From Nilaparvata lugens (Eukaryota > Arthropoda > Insecta > Hemiptera > Delphacidae): a DNA stretch of 64,000 bases. The notes under the pieces were generated by a model. The model was not told where the DNA came from, ran no database searches, and saw only the letters and a list, made by a program, of their open reading frames with translations. The position numbers and the translations under genes are program-made. The stretch spans positions 34,749,564-34,813,563 of the forward strand of contig NC_052506.1 of NCBI RefSeq assembly GCF_014356525.2, given 5' to 3'. Below, one piece after another: positions 28,141-35,654 of this stretch; position 1 is the first letter of the stretch, and the number at the start of each line of letters is the position of its first letter.

Positions 28141-31100
28141 TACAGACCAATACACAAAAACCACTTTTATGGACTCAGGGGACCTTGAAACGTATAGAAA
28201 TTTAGAAATTTGGGTACCTTAATTTTTTCGGAAAGCAATACTTTCCTTACCTATGGTAATAGGGCAAGGAAAGTAATAAATGAAAAACTAACTCATGAGT
28301 TATCATTCTGATTTTGAAATATAGTGGAACGGTCGTTCCCCCCCCCCCACCTGATTGATTATCTAAGCAAATAAGAAAGACTGACGCCACTATAATATAG
28401 TATAATATAATATAATATATTCTGTAACCAGCTTCCCATTGATTTTCGCAGGCTGCCATCTCAATTTACGCGGAGGGAAGAGAACATTTTAAAATTTTGA
28501 AATGTCATTATTTTCTCAAGATTTTTGAGCGCTTTCATTTAAGACCAGAAAGATGTTTCTACGATATAAATTCGCGAAGATACCATATGCAGGTATTTAG
28601 CCCTTTTTCTAATTTTGGGACTTTTTTATTTCAAACGGGCTAATGGCAAAACTATCCAACAGATTTCGATGAAACTTGGTATATAGGTTCTTTTCATCGA
28701 GTAGATGCCCGCAATTGAATAACATTTTGAAAATTGCCCTTTCACTCCCCCCCCCCCATTTGGGCCCGAAAATTTTGAAGTTTTGATTTTTTTCCAGAAA
28801 TGAAATCGATGGACTTCATAGTATAGGTATACAAATTTGGAAAATATCGGATAATTAGGGGATACTGTGGAAATTTTCAAATTATCGTGAATTTTCAAAT
28901 GTTGATAAACTTTGAGCACTTGATGTGAAAAATCTGTAATGAGTTGAGATTTCGGACTACCAAAATGGCTTGGAGACATGTTTAAACTATTCACAATTGA
29001 AATTTCAAATCATTAAATGTCCGACTAATCTCTGTAGCTCTGTCTAAATCTCAACAGAAAGATGAAAGTTGCCATTTTTGAATCTAAAGTTTCATCGAAT
29101 GTGAATGTCGCGATCCTAGCGGATAAAAATTCACATTTTGCACTCGACACTGTAGAGCGACACAAAAATATGCAAAATGAGCAAATAGGCACATTTTCAA
29201 CGGCGCATGCGCTTTGTATTCAATCGTAGTACCATGAAAAGCCACTGACAGCGAAATGCAATATTCATGTTCCTACATTATCGCCTCTAATGTTACCAGC
29301 CGAGTCGGTTAGCAATTAATTGCAATTTTTGAAATCTTGTAAAAAATTCTCGAATTTTCTTGAACTTATCTAATTTCTTTATTCGCTTCAGCCCCAAATT
29401 TACAATACGATTGATTTCACGTTTTCTCTTGCTTTATCCTGCTATACTGATTGATTATTCAAATTCAATGATATTGGAATAAATTTCAATAATCGAAATA
29501 ATTCAAATTTAAAATAACAGATTGGGTTATGTTTACATTTATCTGGGCCCAGGCCGTGTGTCCATCATAATGGACCCAATATTTTATGTCATCACAATGT
29601 TAGTAAGATTCCAAATAATTCGTTGAAATTTCATAGAAACATCAATTAGATGTTAAAACATTAATCAATAAGGAATTTGATGAAACATATTAAAATAAGT
29701 AAATATTCTTTCTTGAAGAATGTCAGTCACTATAGTGTATAGTCCACGATATAATGGCAGTGAAGAAAGATAGGAGAACAACGTTGCCAAGTCTCATAAA
29801 TTGACTTCATTGTACTGGTAATGTAATGAAACACATTCACAAATATTTACGTAACAATTATTATGAATACTCATCACCAGTATAAATATAATTGGTAATA
29901 ATAAATAATGAGAGAATTTCTCTTCTCAATCTCAATCCAATTCAACAAACTTTGTTTTCAACTGCTTATACATAAATTAATGTTGCTACAATGATATGAC
30001 GTGAAAGTCTGGATAGTAAATGTTAAGGTGTGGTGCAACAGACACAGTCACAACGTCATGTTTGTTTATTCAGTATTAACCATAACTTGCTTACTTATAG
30101 ATGGAATAATTTTGTAGCAGCCAGTGAGGATAATAATATATTTTATCAAACAACATATGATTTCACTGTTTTAAAAAAAGGCTCTTTCCCCATCCATTGT
30201 GTTTCCAGTGTTTTACCTATATAAAAAGTAGGTGATTAAAGAATTCGTCACCCGTCCTCCACCCCGACCCTATTGAGAACTCTGGTGTGGAAACTAAAAT
30301 TTGTGTACCAAAAAAAATCCAACAAAATGTTATAAGTTAGGCTTTCAGTAACAAAATGTTCTGATATAAATAAGAAACCCACCTCCCATGGCAATACATA
30401 ATGAGAGTAAGTATTCAAACAGTTTGGTAAAAAAAGCGATGATATACATCAATGAAAAACCCGCCTCCCTGATCTTTCCATTATGAGTTCACATTCTCCA
30501 TGAGACTTTGGAAATGCGCATCATAGGTTCAAAGGTGTTTGTTTACTTTCAATTTCTAGATCATAGTAACATTCTTAAAAATTGTTTCATGAGTTCCTTT
30601 ACTCATACAACAATGCAAAGAAATACTGGAAACCATGGACGAAGATTCTCTGAAAAGGACGCCATGCCAAAAAATTGTACGTATGAGAAGTGAGATGAAA
30701 TTGTTGTAATTTATTCTTCCATAAAATTGACTGATTTTTAGACGTGGGAAATTAACATCGAAGAAATTTGGGGGAGGGCGAGGGCGCTCAATCTTACCCA
30801 CGAATTAGAAAGATGGTAAACTTTCAGTGTTTCAGCTAACAAGCGCGACCTCGCCCTCCCCCCAAATTTCTTCGATGTTAATTTCCCACGTCTAAAAATC
30901 ATTCAATTTTATGGAAGAATAAATTACAACAATTTCATCTCACTTCTCATACGTACAATTTTTTGGCATGGCGTCCTTTTCAGAGAATCTTCGTCCATGG
31001 TTTCCAGTATTTCTTTGCATTGTTGTATGAGTAAAGGAACTCATGAAACAATGTTTAAGAATGTTACTATGGTCAAAAGTAGGAACTCGCTAACGCTTGT

Positions 31101-34100
31101 TCAATTAATTTGAATATGAAATGATAATAGAGTTGTATCAAAGTCCTATGATTTAAAAGAACAATTCTTCACTAATAAATTATACTATCTTTGTATTACT
31201 AAAATATCAACTTATAGTATGGTGCAAATTTTAAGAGGGGCAATATGGTTGAGTTGTATGTGGCTTGTATATTGTATGAGGAATATATCTATATTTGAGG
31301 AGTGTATCTGGAAATCTGATGTGATTTGACACTAGCTTAATGATGAGGTTTTCCCCTAAGATATATTAACTTGTGTGATGTGTTTTGTAGATAATTCAGA
31401 AAATATTGTAAAATGGATTACATGATGTAGAAGTAAACTATGATAGAGGACAAGTCCTATCCTGATGGAATAAAGGAGGATTTCCATGCGACAAATAATA
31501 ATAGATTATTAAATCTTACAAAGTATATTCTATAAATTATTTTCAAAATGTAGAAAATTATCTTTCTGTAAAAAATGATCACTTTGGAGCTTTGGACACA
31601 AATGAGGATATAATTGACTATCTCACAAAGTAGAAGGAATACTACTTCTCTACTAAAAAGGAATACTACTACTAATCTTTCTACTCTGTGACTATCTTGA
31701 AACTGTTGAAAATAGTCTTCCGATTCCCTCGCGGATGAAATGATTAGAGGTATTTCTATTTCAATCAAAAGATAATAAATTTCACTCACCGAAATATTCT
31801 CCTTCCTCTTCTTGTTTCTCCATTTCCTCCTCTAATTGTCTGGTGAGTTCTTCAATTTTTCTCTCTGCTTCAGTGGGGCCCTAGGAATACATTGAAAATG
31901 ATAATGAACTTGTAAAAACGTTCATGTTTTTCGTATGAGGTTGTCAGAAATGTAAGTGAAAGTTGGAGCACAACTCGAATATATACTTTTATTACATGAA
32001 CCAACATAAAGAGTTTTTTGATCCCTTATTACCTGCAATCTTCCATAATTTTAGATGCTTGAAAATGAATTCAATAAAAATCAAGAGCATGATCTTAAAT
32101 AAATGGATATTTATTAATATTTCTCTTCGGAAACCAGTGTTTTTTACAGCCATCACTATAAGAAGATTTGAATAGATGACAATAGGACCGCACTGCAACA
32201 TCTCTATCTTACTAAACAAAAAAGCAGCGCACTACTTGAGCTAGAGAAGCAGGAGCACCCCGGCGCAATTGGTGTTTCCGTTTAAGCTGACCTTCGCAAC
32301 ATGTTCAATTCACATTTCCTGTCATTACACAGCAGTAGACAAGAGTGGAAATTTGCCCAACAAGAAAAGATTACAGAGCACTTGGAAAAATAACGAAGTT
32401 GAACCAATGAAAGTACTTCTTAAATTATTGTGATACGATAATATAAAAGAATATTTCTAGAACAAAATAATAAAAAACAATGGAATAAGCTACTAGAGTT
32501 TCCACTGTAGTAAACTTTGGTTCAGAACTACTTGTAACTAATATAAATCATAGGCCAGCACCTATAATTCAACAATTTCATAAATATAAGCTATTGTCAA
32601 TCAAATCGGTAGCTGAATACTCAATCATGATGAGCCTACATTTATATAGAAATGGTATGCCGTAATTGTTGCTAAAAACAAAGTTTTTAAATTGATTTAA
32701 TGTCGAATTAAAATATTCATATCTTTCATTAAATTGTAACATCAGCACAAAAATGGAACATATACCACTACATTTTGATAAAGAAACTTAGGCCTACCAT
32801 AGGGCGTGGTGGAGTGATGTTGTACGGAAGAAGATTCTTGCCGCTGCCTGCCATGGCTTTGATTTTGGCTGACGGCGTAGGACTGGGTGGATTCTGGCTC
32901 TGCGAAACAGGACTGATGCTCCCAGCGATGCCAGACATGGTCCCTCTCTGATAACTGGTCGCCAACGAAGTTTGTCCAGAAGTGACGACTGATAGGGGAA
33001 CAGCTGTGCTCACAACAGTCGTCGCCTGGAAATATTGTTGTTGTTGTTGTTGTGGTTGCCGACTGTCGATGGCCACCACTTGCCCAGCTGATGAATTGGA
33101 ATGCATGATTGGCGGCCCGCTAGAGTAGCTGGCTGGGAATGAGGGCGGAGTGTACGGCATGGAAGCCACAACAGAATGCCTCTGTTCATTGTGTGAAGCG
33201 ACCTGGGGTCCTGGTTTGGCTGGCTCGTAGTTGACCTTACTGATGTCCTGGATGTTCTCATAGACCGGTGGGGCTTCGTAGGGCGGGTATTCTTTCGGTT
33301 TGTACTTGACCCCAGAAGGTACTTGAGGTTGTGCTTTGCGGAATGTTGCGTCATCGGTGGCGACATAGCTTGCCCTGGGGCTGGAATGCTTTGAGTCTGA
33401 TGAGCCATAACTGGAATGTGTCTGTGGAAGTTGGTGGTAGTAGGGCGGGGCTGAGGTGCGTGCATTGTAATAGTCTATGTTCTCATAGAGTGGCGAAGGA
33501 CTGTTGGCTTTGTACTCGTAGTTGTGTGAAACAGGTGCTGCCGCCATACTCGCCCGCGGACTATTCGATTCTCGACTTGAGCCGCTGTGACTGTGCGTAG
33601 GGCTCACTGCCCCCGGTTTCATCAAGTAAGAACTATAATATTTATTGTGATCTATCATTCCTCCATTCTGGTTTGTGTGATGCAATCTGTTTGGAATATC
33701 GTTATGCTTTTCATTAATTGCAACATTACTCAAACTTACTGTAATATTCTCAACCGGTTTTGGGGTTGCAAACTTGGAGGCTGCAATAATATTTCCTCTC
33801 TCATAATGTTTGTAATCTTGAATCTGCGGTGCTTTCCCAACCTGTTGACTTGAAGCCTCCATCACGAAACTCTCAATAGCGCCCAGAGATCTGTGCTGGA
33901 CTTCATGTGATCTATTTCTATCTGGAAATGTTCTTACAGGAGAAACAACTGTACTAGCAGGTACAGAACGAGAGCCACTGCTTGCCATCATCTCAGCAGA
34001 GTTGTTCAAATTTGTTGATGAGTTAACAGGAAAAGATCTACCTTGGAATTCAGGTGTTTTTGGTATGATTCGACCATATCCAGATTCTACACCAGTACAT

Positions 34101-34180
34101 ATACCACTACGAGTACCAAATGCTACGTTTGACCCATCATGAAGAGGGTTAACTGGTTTTGCTTGAGAATTTGAGTCCAT
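256..34180 (-). CDS. jub: Ajuba/LIMD1/WTIP-family LIM protein, N-terminal part (3 exons, continues beyond base 1)
   Basis: Seen: coding exons 32798-34180, 31790-31880 and 256-425 on the minus strand join in phase (0, then 1) to give the first 548 residues. Residues 1-461 are Ser/Pro/Tyr/Gln-rich, with a Gln run near 376-382 and the conserved-looking NLLPYN at about 449-454. Residues 462-491 are a charged helix ([19 protein letters not shown]...). Residues about 494-546 form LIM domain 1 with zinc-ligand Cys/His spacing ([21 protein letters not shown]). Family knowledge: Ajuba proteins are cell-junction scaffolds that restrain Warts/LATS in Hippo signalling through three C-terminal LIM domains. 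LIM2, LIM3 and the stop must lie beyond base 1. The start at 34180 is the first ATG after a probable acceptor (TTTTTAG, about 34186), so an untranslated 5' exon is likely further upstream. The LIM1 sequence is very close to the insect orthologue as I remember it. Confidence 0.93.
910..1117. mobile_element. MITE with TTA duplication (Harbinger-like)
   Basis: A 208-bp fold-back unit. Its ends GGCAAGACACACACCAGTTA and its inverted partner CTAACTGGTGTGTGCCTTGC pair over roughly 80 bases per arm with some mismatches. TTA flanks both sides (907-909 and 1118-1120). Inverted ends plus a 3-bp TTA duplication are the hallmark of PIF/Harbinger MITEs. There is no coding capacity. Confidence 0.75.
1121..2491. 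other. Ajuba intron 2, AT-rich stretch without recognised features
   Basis: AT-rich intron DNA between the 910-1117 MITE and the candidate exon at 2492. The only open frame of note (1419-1610, minus) is short and has no recognisable domain. I see no gene here. Confidence 0.6.
2492..2571 (-). CDS. Candidate alternative first coding exon for a LIM-only Ajuba isoform
   Basis: Seen: on the minus strand a long pyrimidine tract ends CCCCCACAG|GCAGCTG at 2572, and 80 bases later there is a strong donor AGTT|GTGAGT at 2491. An ATG at 2564 opens 24 codons ([14 protein letters not shown]...) and leaves one base, which is phase 1. The LIM1 exon at 425 needs exactly one base before it, so the splice is in frame and would create a Cys codon. 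The exon sits in a conspicuous GC-rich island. Inference: an internal promoter could give a product lacking the N-terminal region. It could instead belong to a nested unknown gene. Confidence 0.45.
2572..2840 (-). promoter_or_regulatory. GC-rich island, possible internal promoter and 5' untranslated exon
   Basis: This stretch is far richer in GC and CpG than the surrounding intron (for example CGCACTCGCACGCGTCGACT). A donor ACAGGT|GTGAGTG lies at about 2690 on the minus strand, so an untranslated exon followed by a mini-intron of about 120 bp into the exon at 2571 is possible. No TATA box is evident. Confidence 0.35.
2841..6540. other. Ajuba intron 2, mostly unassigned
   Basis: AT-rich intron DNA. 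Around 3688-3762 lies a diverged relative of the short MITE at 23321: AGTGAGATTCA, then ACTGTCAGCATT and its exact inverse AATGCTGACAGT. A 147-codon open frame at 4799-5242 (plus) has no recognised motif. Nothing else can be supported. Confidence 0.55.
6548..6622 (+). repeat. tRNA-like sequence (pseudo-tRNA or SINE head)
   Basis: It contains an A-box-like TGGCACAGTTGG and a perfect B box GGTTCGAATCC at tRNA spacing, and the ends pair partly as an acceptor stem (GCGTTG with CAAGCGC). The anticodon arm does not fold well. It is most likely a tRNA-derived SINE head or a dead tRNA copy. Confidence 0.5.
6640..10100. other. Ajuba intron 2, unassigned
   Basis: AT-rich intron DNA with no open frame over about 75 codons and no convincing repeat structure. 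A modest GC bump at 7380-7520 has no splice sites that I could link to the host gene. Confidence 0.5.
10101..13280. other. Ajuba intron 2, unassigned with mild GC bumps
   Basis: Mostly AT-rich. The stretches 10120-10550 and 12100-12480 are richer in GC than their surroundings, but neither gives an exon with believable borders. Such islands in a long intron may be regulatory; nothing in the sequence proves it. Confidence 0.4.
13287..13332. repeat. Perfect 22-bp palindrome with 2-base centre
   Basis: Two exact 22-bp arms flank AA; the inner part reads CTAGTAA-AA-TTACTAG. No obvious flanking duplication is seen. It may be the collapsed core of a fold-back element. Confidence 0.85.
14090..14360 (-). 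promoter_or_regulatory. GC-rich island inside the Ajuba intron, possible promoter
   Basis: A CpG-rich block in AT-rich intron, with a CACGTG E-box, repeated CACGT words, and on the minus strand tandem TCAGTGT words resembling insect initiators, followed by CAG|GTGTCC, a possible donor. It could be a 5' exon for the candidate exon at 2571. No coding meaning is evident. Confidence 0.3.
15535..15592 (-). CDS. Second candidate alternative first coding exon of Ajuba
   Basis: Seen: on the minus strand, ATG at 15592 opens 19 codons ([19 protein letters not shown]) and one further base before a strong donor CCCG|GTGAGT. The phase again matches the LIM1 exon (one base carried over, making Gly). A plausible acceptor (CTCTTCTAG) lies about 32 bases upstream of the ATG. 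There is no homology support, and chance is a real alternative: one ATG/donor pair in three would have this phase. Confidence 0.25.
16080..16205 (+). repeat. Probable LINE 3' tail
   Basis: CTGCCGATAAAAGCCATAAG is followed by an AATAAATAAATAAA tail, which is the form of LINE 3' ends in insect genomes. No coding sequence remains. Confidence 0.35.
17190..17290. mobile_element. Degenerate MITE fragment (ACCGGTAGCAC / GATTGGTTCTCGTG family)
   Basis: It shares CTTCTCTGATTGGTTCTCGT with copies at 61365-61488 and 63887-64000. One arm is decayed. Confidence 0.5.
17417..17604. mobile_element. MITE, family 1 copy A (AGCTGCGTTTACACC ends)
   Basis: A 188-bp inverted repeat from AGCTGCGTTTACACCAAAG to its complement CTTTGGTGTAAACGCAGCT. 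Inner arms share AGATTCTATTAGATTGAAC. It is flanked by TTA at 17414-17416 and 17605-17607, which fits a PIF/Harbinger-type MITE. A second copy is at 27203. Confidence 0.85.
17673..18699 (-). mobile_element. Non-autonomous Helitron
   Basis: Read on the minus strand, it starts TCTATATAATAAGAGAGA directly after A, and ends with a hairpin (ACCCTTGC-GAA-GCACGGGT) followed by TACCTACTAG and then T. A 5' TC, a 3' hairpin, CTAG terminus and insertion between A and T are the diagnostic Helitron features. It is about 1.03 kb with no Rep/helicase frame, so it is non-autonomous. It carries a tRNA-like block at 18335-18405. Confidence 0.8.
18335..18405 (-). repeat. tRNA-like segment inside the Helitron
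   Basis: The minus strand shows an A box (TAGCGCAGCGG), a foldable anticodon arm whose loop would give TTA, and a B box GGTTCGAATCC, followed by a T-rich terminator. The acceptor ends do not pair and the anticodon would read a stop codon. It is therefore a captured tRNA relic rather than a working tRNA. Confidence 0.6.
19063..19430 (-). repeat. Probable LINE 3' end remnant
   Basis: The minus strand reads GTCTCCATTGTGGATAAATA followed by ATAAATGAAC, a typical poly(AAAT) LINE tail, and the adjacent DNA is A-rich and frame-less. No protein similarity was recognised. Confidence 0.35.
19477..20279. repeat. Roughly 0.8-kb interspersed repeat, copy A
   Basis: It begins AAATCTGGTGTGGCGCACTC and ends GGGCAAGGAAAGTAA after a hairpin. 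It contains GTTGGAGCCGTTTT, the word GCCGCCATCTTGAA and a long (CA)n at about 20094-20142. Two other copies (27487, 56437) share the same order of blocks. It has no conserved open frame, and the 3' hairpin (CTTTCCTTACC with GGCAAGGAAAG) is kept in all three. Confidence 0.85.
20311..20790. repeat. Interspersed repeat (TAGGCGCC ... CTCACTTCGCTCGG)
   Basis: Runs from CATCTAGGCGCC to ACCTCACTTCGCTCGG. The same sequence is found in opposite orientation as two separated halves at 53368-53525 and 55490-55790. It is of unknown class and has no protein. Confidence 0.75.
20791..23300. other. Ajuba intron 2, unassigned
   Basis: AT-rich intron DNA; only short chance frames. A (TA)n run at about 21660-21678 is the one simple repeat. 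No gene or element could be delimited. Confidence 0.5.
23321..23393. mobile_element. Short 73-bp MITE with TAT duplication
   Basis: Inverted ends AGTGAGATTCA and TGAATCTCACT enclose TCAGCATTG / CAATGCTGA arms. TAT lies on both sides (23318-23320, 23394-23396). Diverged relatives lie at 3688-3762 and 51640-51665. Confidence 0.7.
23640..23772 (+). repeat. Probable LINE 3' tail
   Basis: Ends in GTAGATAAATAAATAAATAA after a non-coding stretch, as LINE 3' ends do. It cannot be assigned to a family from this alone. Confidence 0.3.
24083..26030 (-). mobile_element. 5'-truncated non-LTR retrotransposon (LINE)
   Basis: Contains reverse-transcriptase coding sequence (24405-26029) and a 3' end with AATAAA followed by TTGAA repeats at about 24083-24105. 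The endonuclease and ORF1 regions are absent, as expected from incomplete reverse transcription. It sits inside Ajuba intron 2 on the same strand as the host gene. No target duplication could be confirmed. Confidence 0.8.
24405..26029 (-). pseudogene. LINE reverse transcriptase, frameshifted
   Basis: Two frames, 25589-26029 and 24405-25571, carry consecutive RT blocks: [24 protein letters not shown], then [28 protein letters not shown], and the catalytic box [11 protein letters not shown] (F instead of Y in the YxDD position). The thumb and a C-terminal region follow to the stop at 24405. The frames separate near 25600 in an A/T-rich run, and the N-terminal half of the usual ORF2 is missing. 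It is a dead copy, probably of the Jockey/CR1 group; the clade is uncertain. Confidence 0.85.
26465..26965 (+). pseudogene. LINE ORF2 C-terminal remnant, opposite strand
   Basis: Broken translation preserves blocks typical of the region after the RT palm in LINE ORF2: [12 protein letters not shown], then [35 protein letters not shown] and, after stops, [16 protein letters not shown] and CPYNLADFL. Several stops and one frame change show it is dead. It lies head-to-head with the LINE at 24083-26030 and is a different, more decayed insertion. Confidence 0.7.
27203..27389. mobile_element. MITE, family 1 copy B
   Basis: It has the same ends as 17417-17604 (GCTGCGTTTACACCAAA with GTGTAAACGCAGCT) and the same inner arms (AGATTCTATTAGATTGAAC). 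TTTA lies at both borders. It has diverged from copy A at several positions. Confidence 0.8.
27487..28276. repeat. Roughly 0.8-kb interspersed repeat, copy B
   Basis: Same block order as 19477-20279: AATCTGGTGTGGCGCACTC start, GCCGCCATCTTGGA, a (CA)n run at 28099-28133, and the terminal hairpin ending GGGCAAGGAAAGTAA. An internal stretch near the start is shorter than in copy A. Confidence 0.85.
28277..30540. other. Ajuba intron 2, unassigned with poly-C runs
   Basis: Includes two poly-C tracts (28339-28348 and 28748-28757) and a repeat-like stretch at 29140-29260 (ACGGCGCATGCGCTTTGTAT) shared with 50480-50560 and 51110-51203. No gene is supported; the 122-codon minus frame at 28626-28994 has no recognisable domain. 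Confidence 0.5.
30559..31074. repeat. Near-perfect inverted duplication (226-bp arms, 64-bp spacer)
   Basis: The left arm 30559-30784 and right arm 30849-31074 are complementary with only a few differences by eye. The arms include CGTGGGAAATTAACATCGAA and its exact inverse. No flanking duplication was seen. A transcript of either strand would form a long duplex. It is either a recent inverted duplication or an uncharacterised fold-back element. Confidence 0.85.
31790..31880 (-). CDS. jub: Ajuba coding exon 2 (charged helix before LIM1)
   Basis: A 91-bp exon with acceptor CCTAG at 31881-31885 and donor TTTCG|GTGAGT. It translates to a Glu/Lys-rich helix ending EGEYF plus the first base of a Gly codon. 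The same block links the proline-rich region to LIM1 in insect Ajuba proteins. Confidence 0.9.
31881..32797 (-). other. Ajuba intron 1
   Basis: A 917-bp intron between coding exons 1 and 2, with no repeat or gene inside that I can identify. Confidence 0.8.
32798..34180 (-). CDS. jub: Ajuba coding exon 1 (low-complexity N-terminal region)
   Basis: 461 codons from ATG to a donor ATG|GTAGGC at 32797. The region is Ser/Pro/Tyr-rich with repeated 'YENI' and 'Y-P-P' style motifs, as expected of the disordered pre-LIM region of Ajuba proteins. Read past the donor, the frame stops within about ten codons, which supports the splice. Confidence 0.9.
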
Positions 34181-35490
34181 TTCACTAAAAATGAATGAGC
34201 AATCATGAATTGAATATTTTATAGGTAAGTTAAAGTGATCTATGATTTAGATACCTGTGGCCTTCAATTTGACGAAGTACCTATAACTTAGTTCAACATT
34301 ATATTATAATATCAAATGAGACATAGCCTAACTAATTCAAAACAAAGAATTTAGACAATGTTAAAAAATAGAATCTGAAAGTCAAACCAAAATCACTTTT
34401 TACTCCTGTCATCTCAGTGTAAAATACAAATATCGCGAGCATCAAGCATAATCACAGAACTATAAAAACATCAATATCTAGTATCACTATTCCAATAAAA
34501 TATTTTCTTTCCTACATGAAAATACCTTTAAATTTTAAATAAAAATTAAAAATAACAAACAGGTTACTTGAAACTTTCTAGAGAACGCGTATTATTTGGG
34601 ATTTGGGAAGACAGTAAGACACAAGACATACACAAATACAAGCTCACAACAAACGAACGCACACTCATCACAAGATCAGTGATCAGGGTTGACGTCTCAT
34701 CACCTAAAAAATCAAAATATCGCATCCATAAAAAAATAAGCTAACGTAAAACCAAACTGTATAAGTAGAAACATAACCTAAAATATAATGGGATATGAAG
34801 GTTCTAATGAATGAATGATGAGTTGGGATAATAGCTTTTGCTTTTGAATCTCGAAAATGCTGATATATTCAGAGGTGTTTGAAAGGAACAAGAGCAAAAA
34901 GCTTGGAATTGGAATAAAGCACTGTGATAGCATTTCGAATATTCTCAATATATATCACAATTGAATAGTTTGACTATACTCTACCGTATGATAATAGGAG
35001 ATGCGATATTTTGTCTACTCATTTCCTAACCTATATTATAGACTTATAGAGTCCTTTTGTTGTTAAAAAAATTGAAGTTTTTTTTTATTCACAACTTTCT
35101 GAAAGTTCGGTGATATTTTTACTAAGAAGAATAATTTATTATTTTGGAAAATGGTGTTATATACCGCACAAAAAATAAATTTTAGAGCGGAGTCAGATAG
35201 GATAAACTCATCAGATTGAATAAACTATTATTATTCTGTGTAAAAATAAAATCAATAGTTTCTCAATTTACTTTTTTAGATTTAAATTTACTGCATTTAC
35301 TTCAAGAGGAAACAGAAAGAGAAGGCTGTGGTTGGAGCAGCTGAGCAGTGAACATTTATTAATCAGCTGACGTAAAATAGGTTAGCAGTGAGTTAACAGT
35401 TAACATTTTATATTGTAATAAGATTAATAATTATTGTACTGTCATTCTCATAATTTTATCCTTTGTTATTGTCAAATAAATATTTTTAAA
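34181..35490. promoter_or_regulatory. Divergent interval between Ajuba and SelT-like start codons
   Basis: 1.3 kb separates the two start codons. A likely acceptor directly upstream of the Ajuba ATG implies an untranslated Ajuba exon in this interval or beyond. There is no clear TATA box. Both promoters may lie here, but transcription start sites cannot be placed from sequence alone. Confidence 0.4.
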
Positions 35491-35654
35491 ATGGTTAACT
35501 ATGCTAGAATAGCGTGCGGATTCGTTTTTCTAATATTTGCAGTGTTTACCTTTAGGGATATATTTGGCGAAACAACTCCTGAAAAAGAAATTCCAGCTAC
35601 CAAAGTTGCAGGTTTTAACAATAATGTTGGCCCAACGTTGAAGTTCCTTTTCTG
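35491..35654 (+). CDS. SelT-like exon 1
   Basis: Starts MVNYARIACGFVFL and ends TTC TG|GTTAGT in phase 2. The split codon becomes Cys55 of the CxxC motif when joined to exon 2. Confidence 0.92.

Noticed and set aside
28626..28994. 122-codon minus-strand frame
   Set aside because: Contains a poly-Gly run from a poly-C tract and no known domain; not conserved in other repeat copies seen here.
33010..33600. Open frames overlapping the Ajuba N-terminal exon (minus 33010-33465, plus 33331-33600)
   Set aside because: They are other-frame shadows of the long Ajuba exon.
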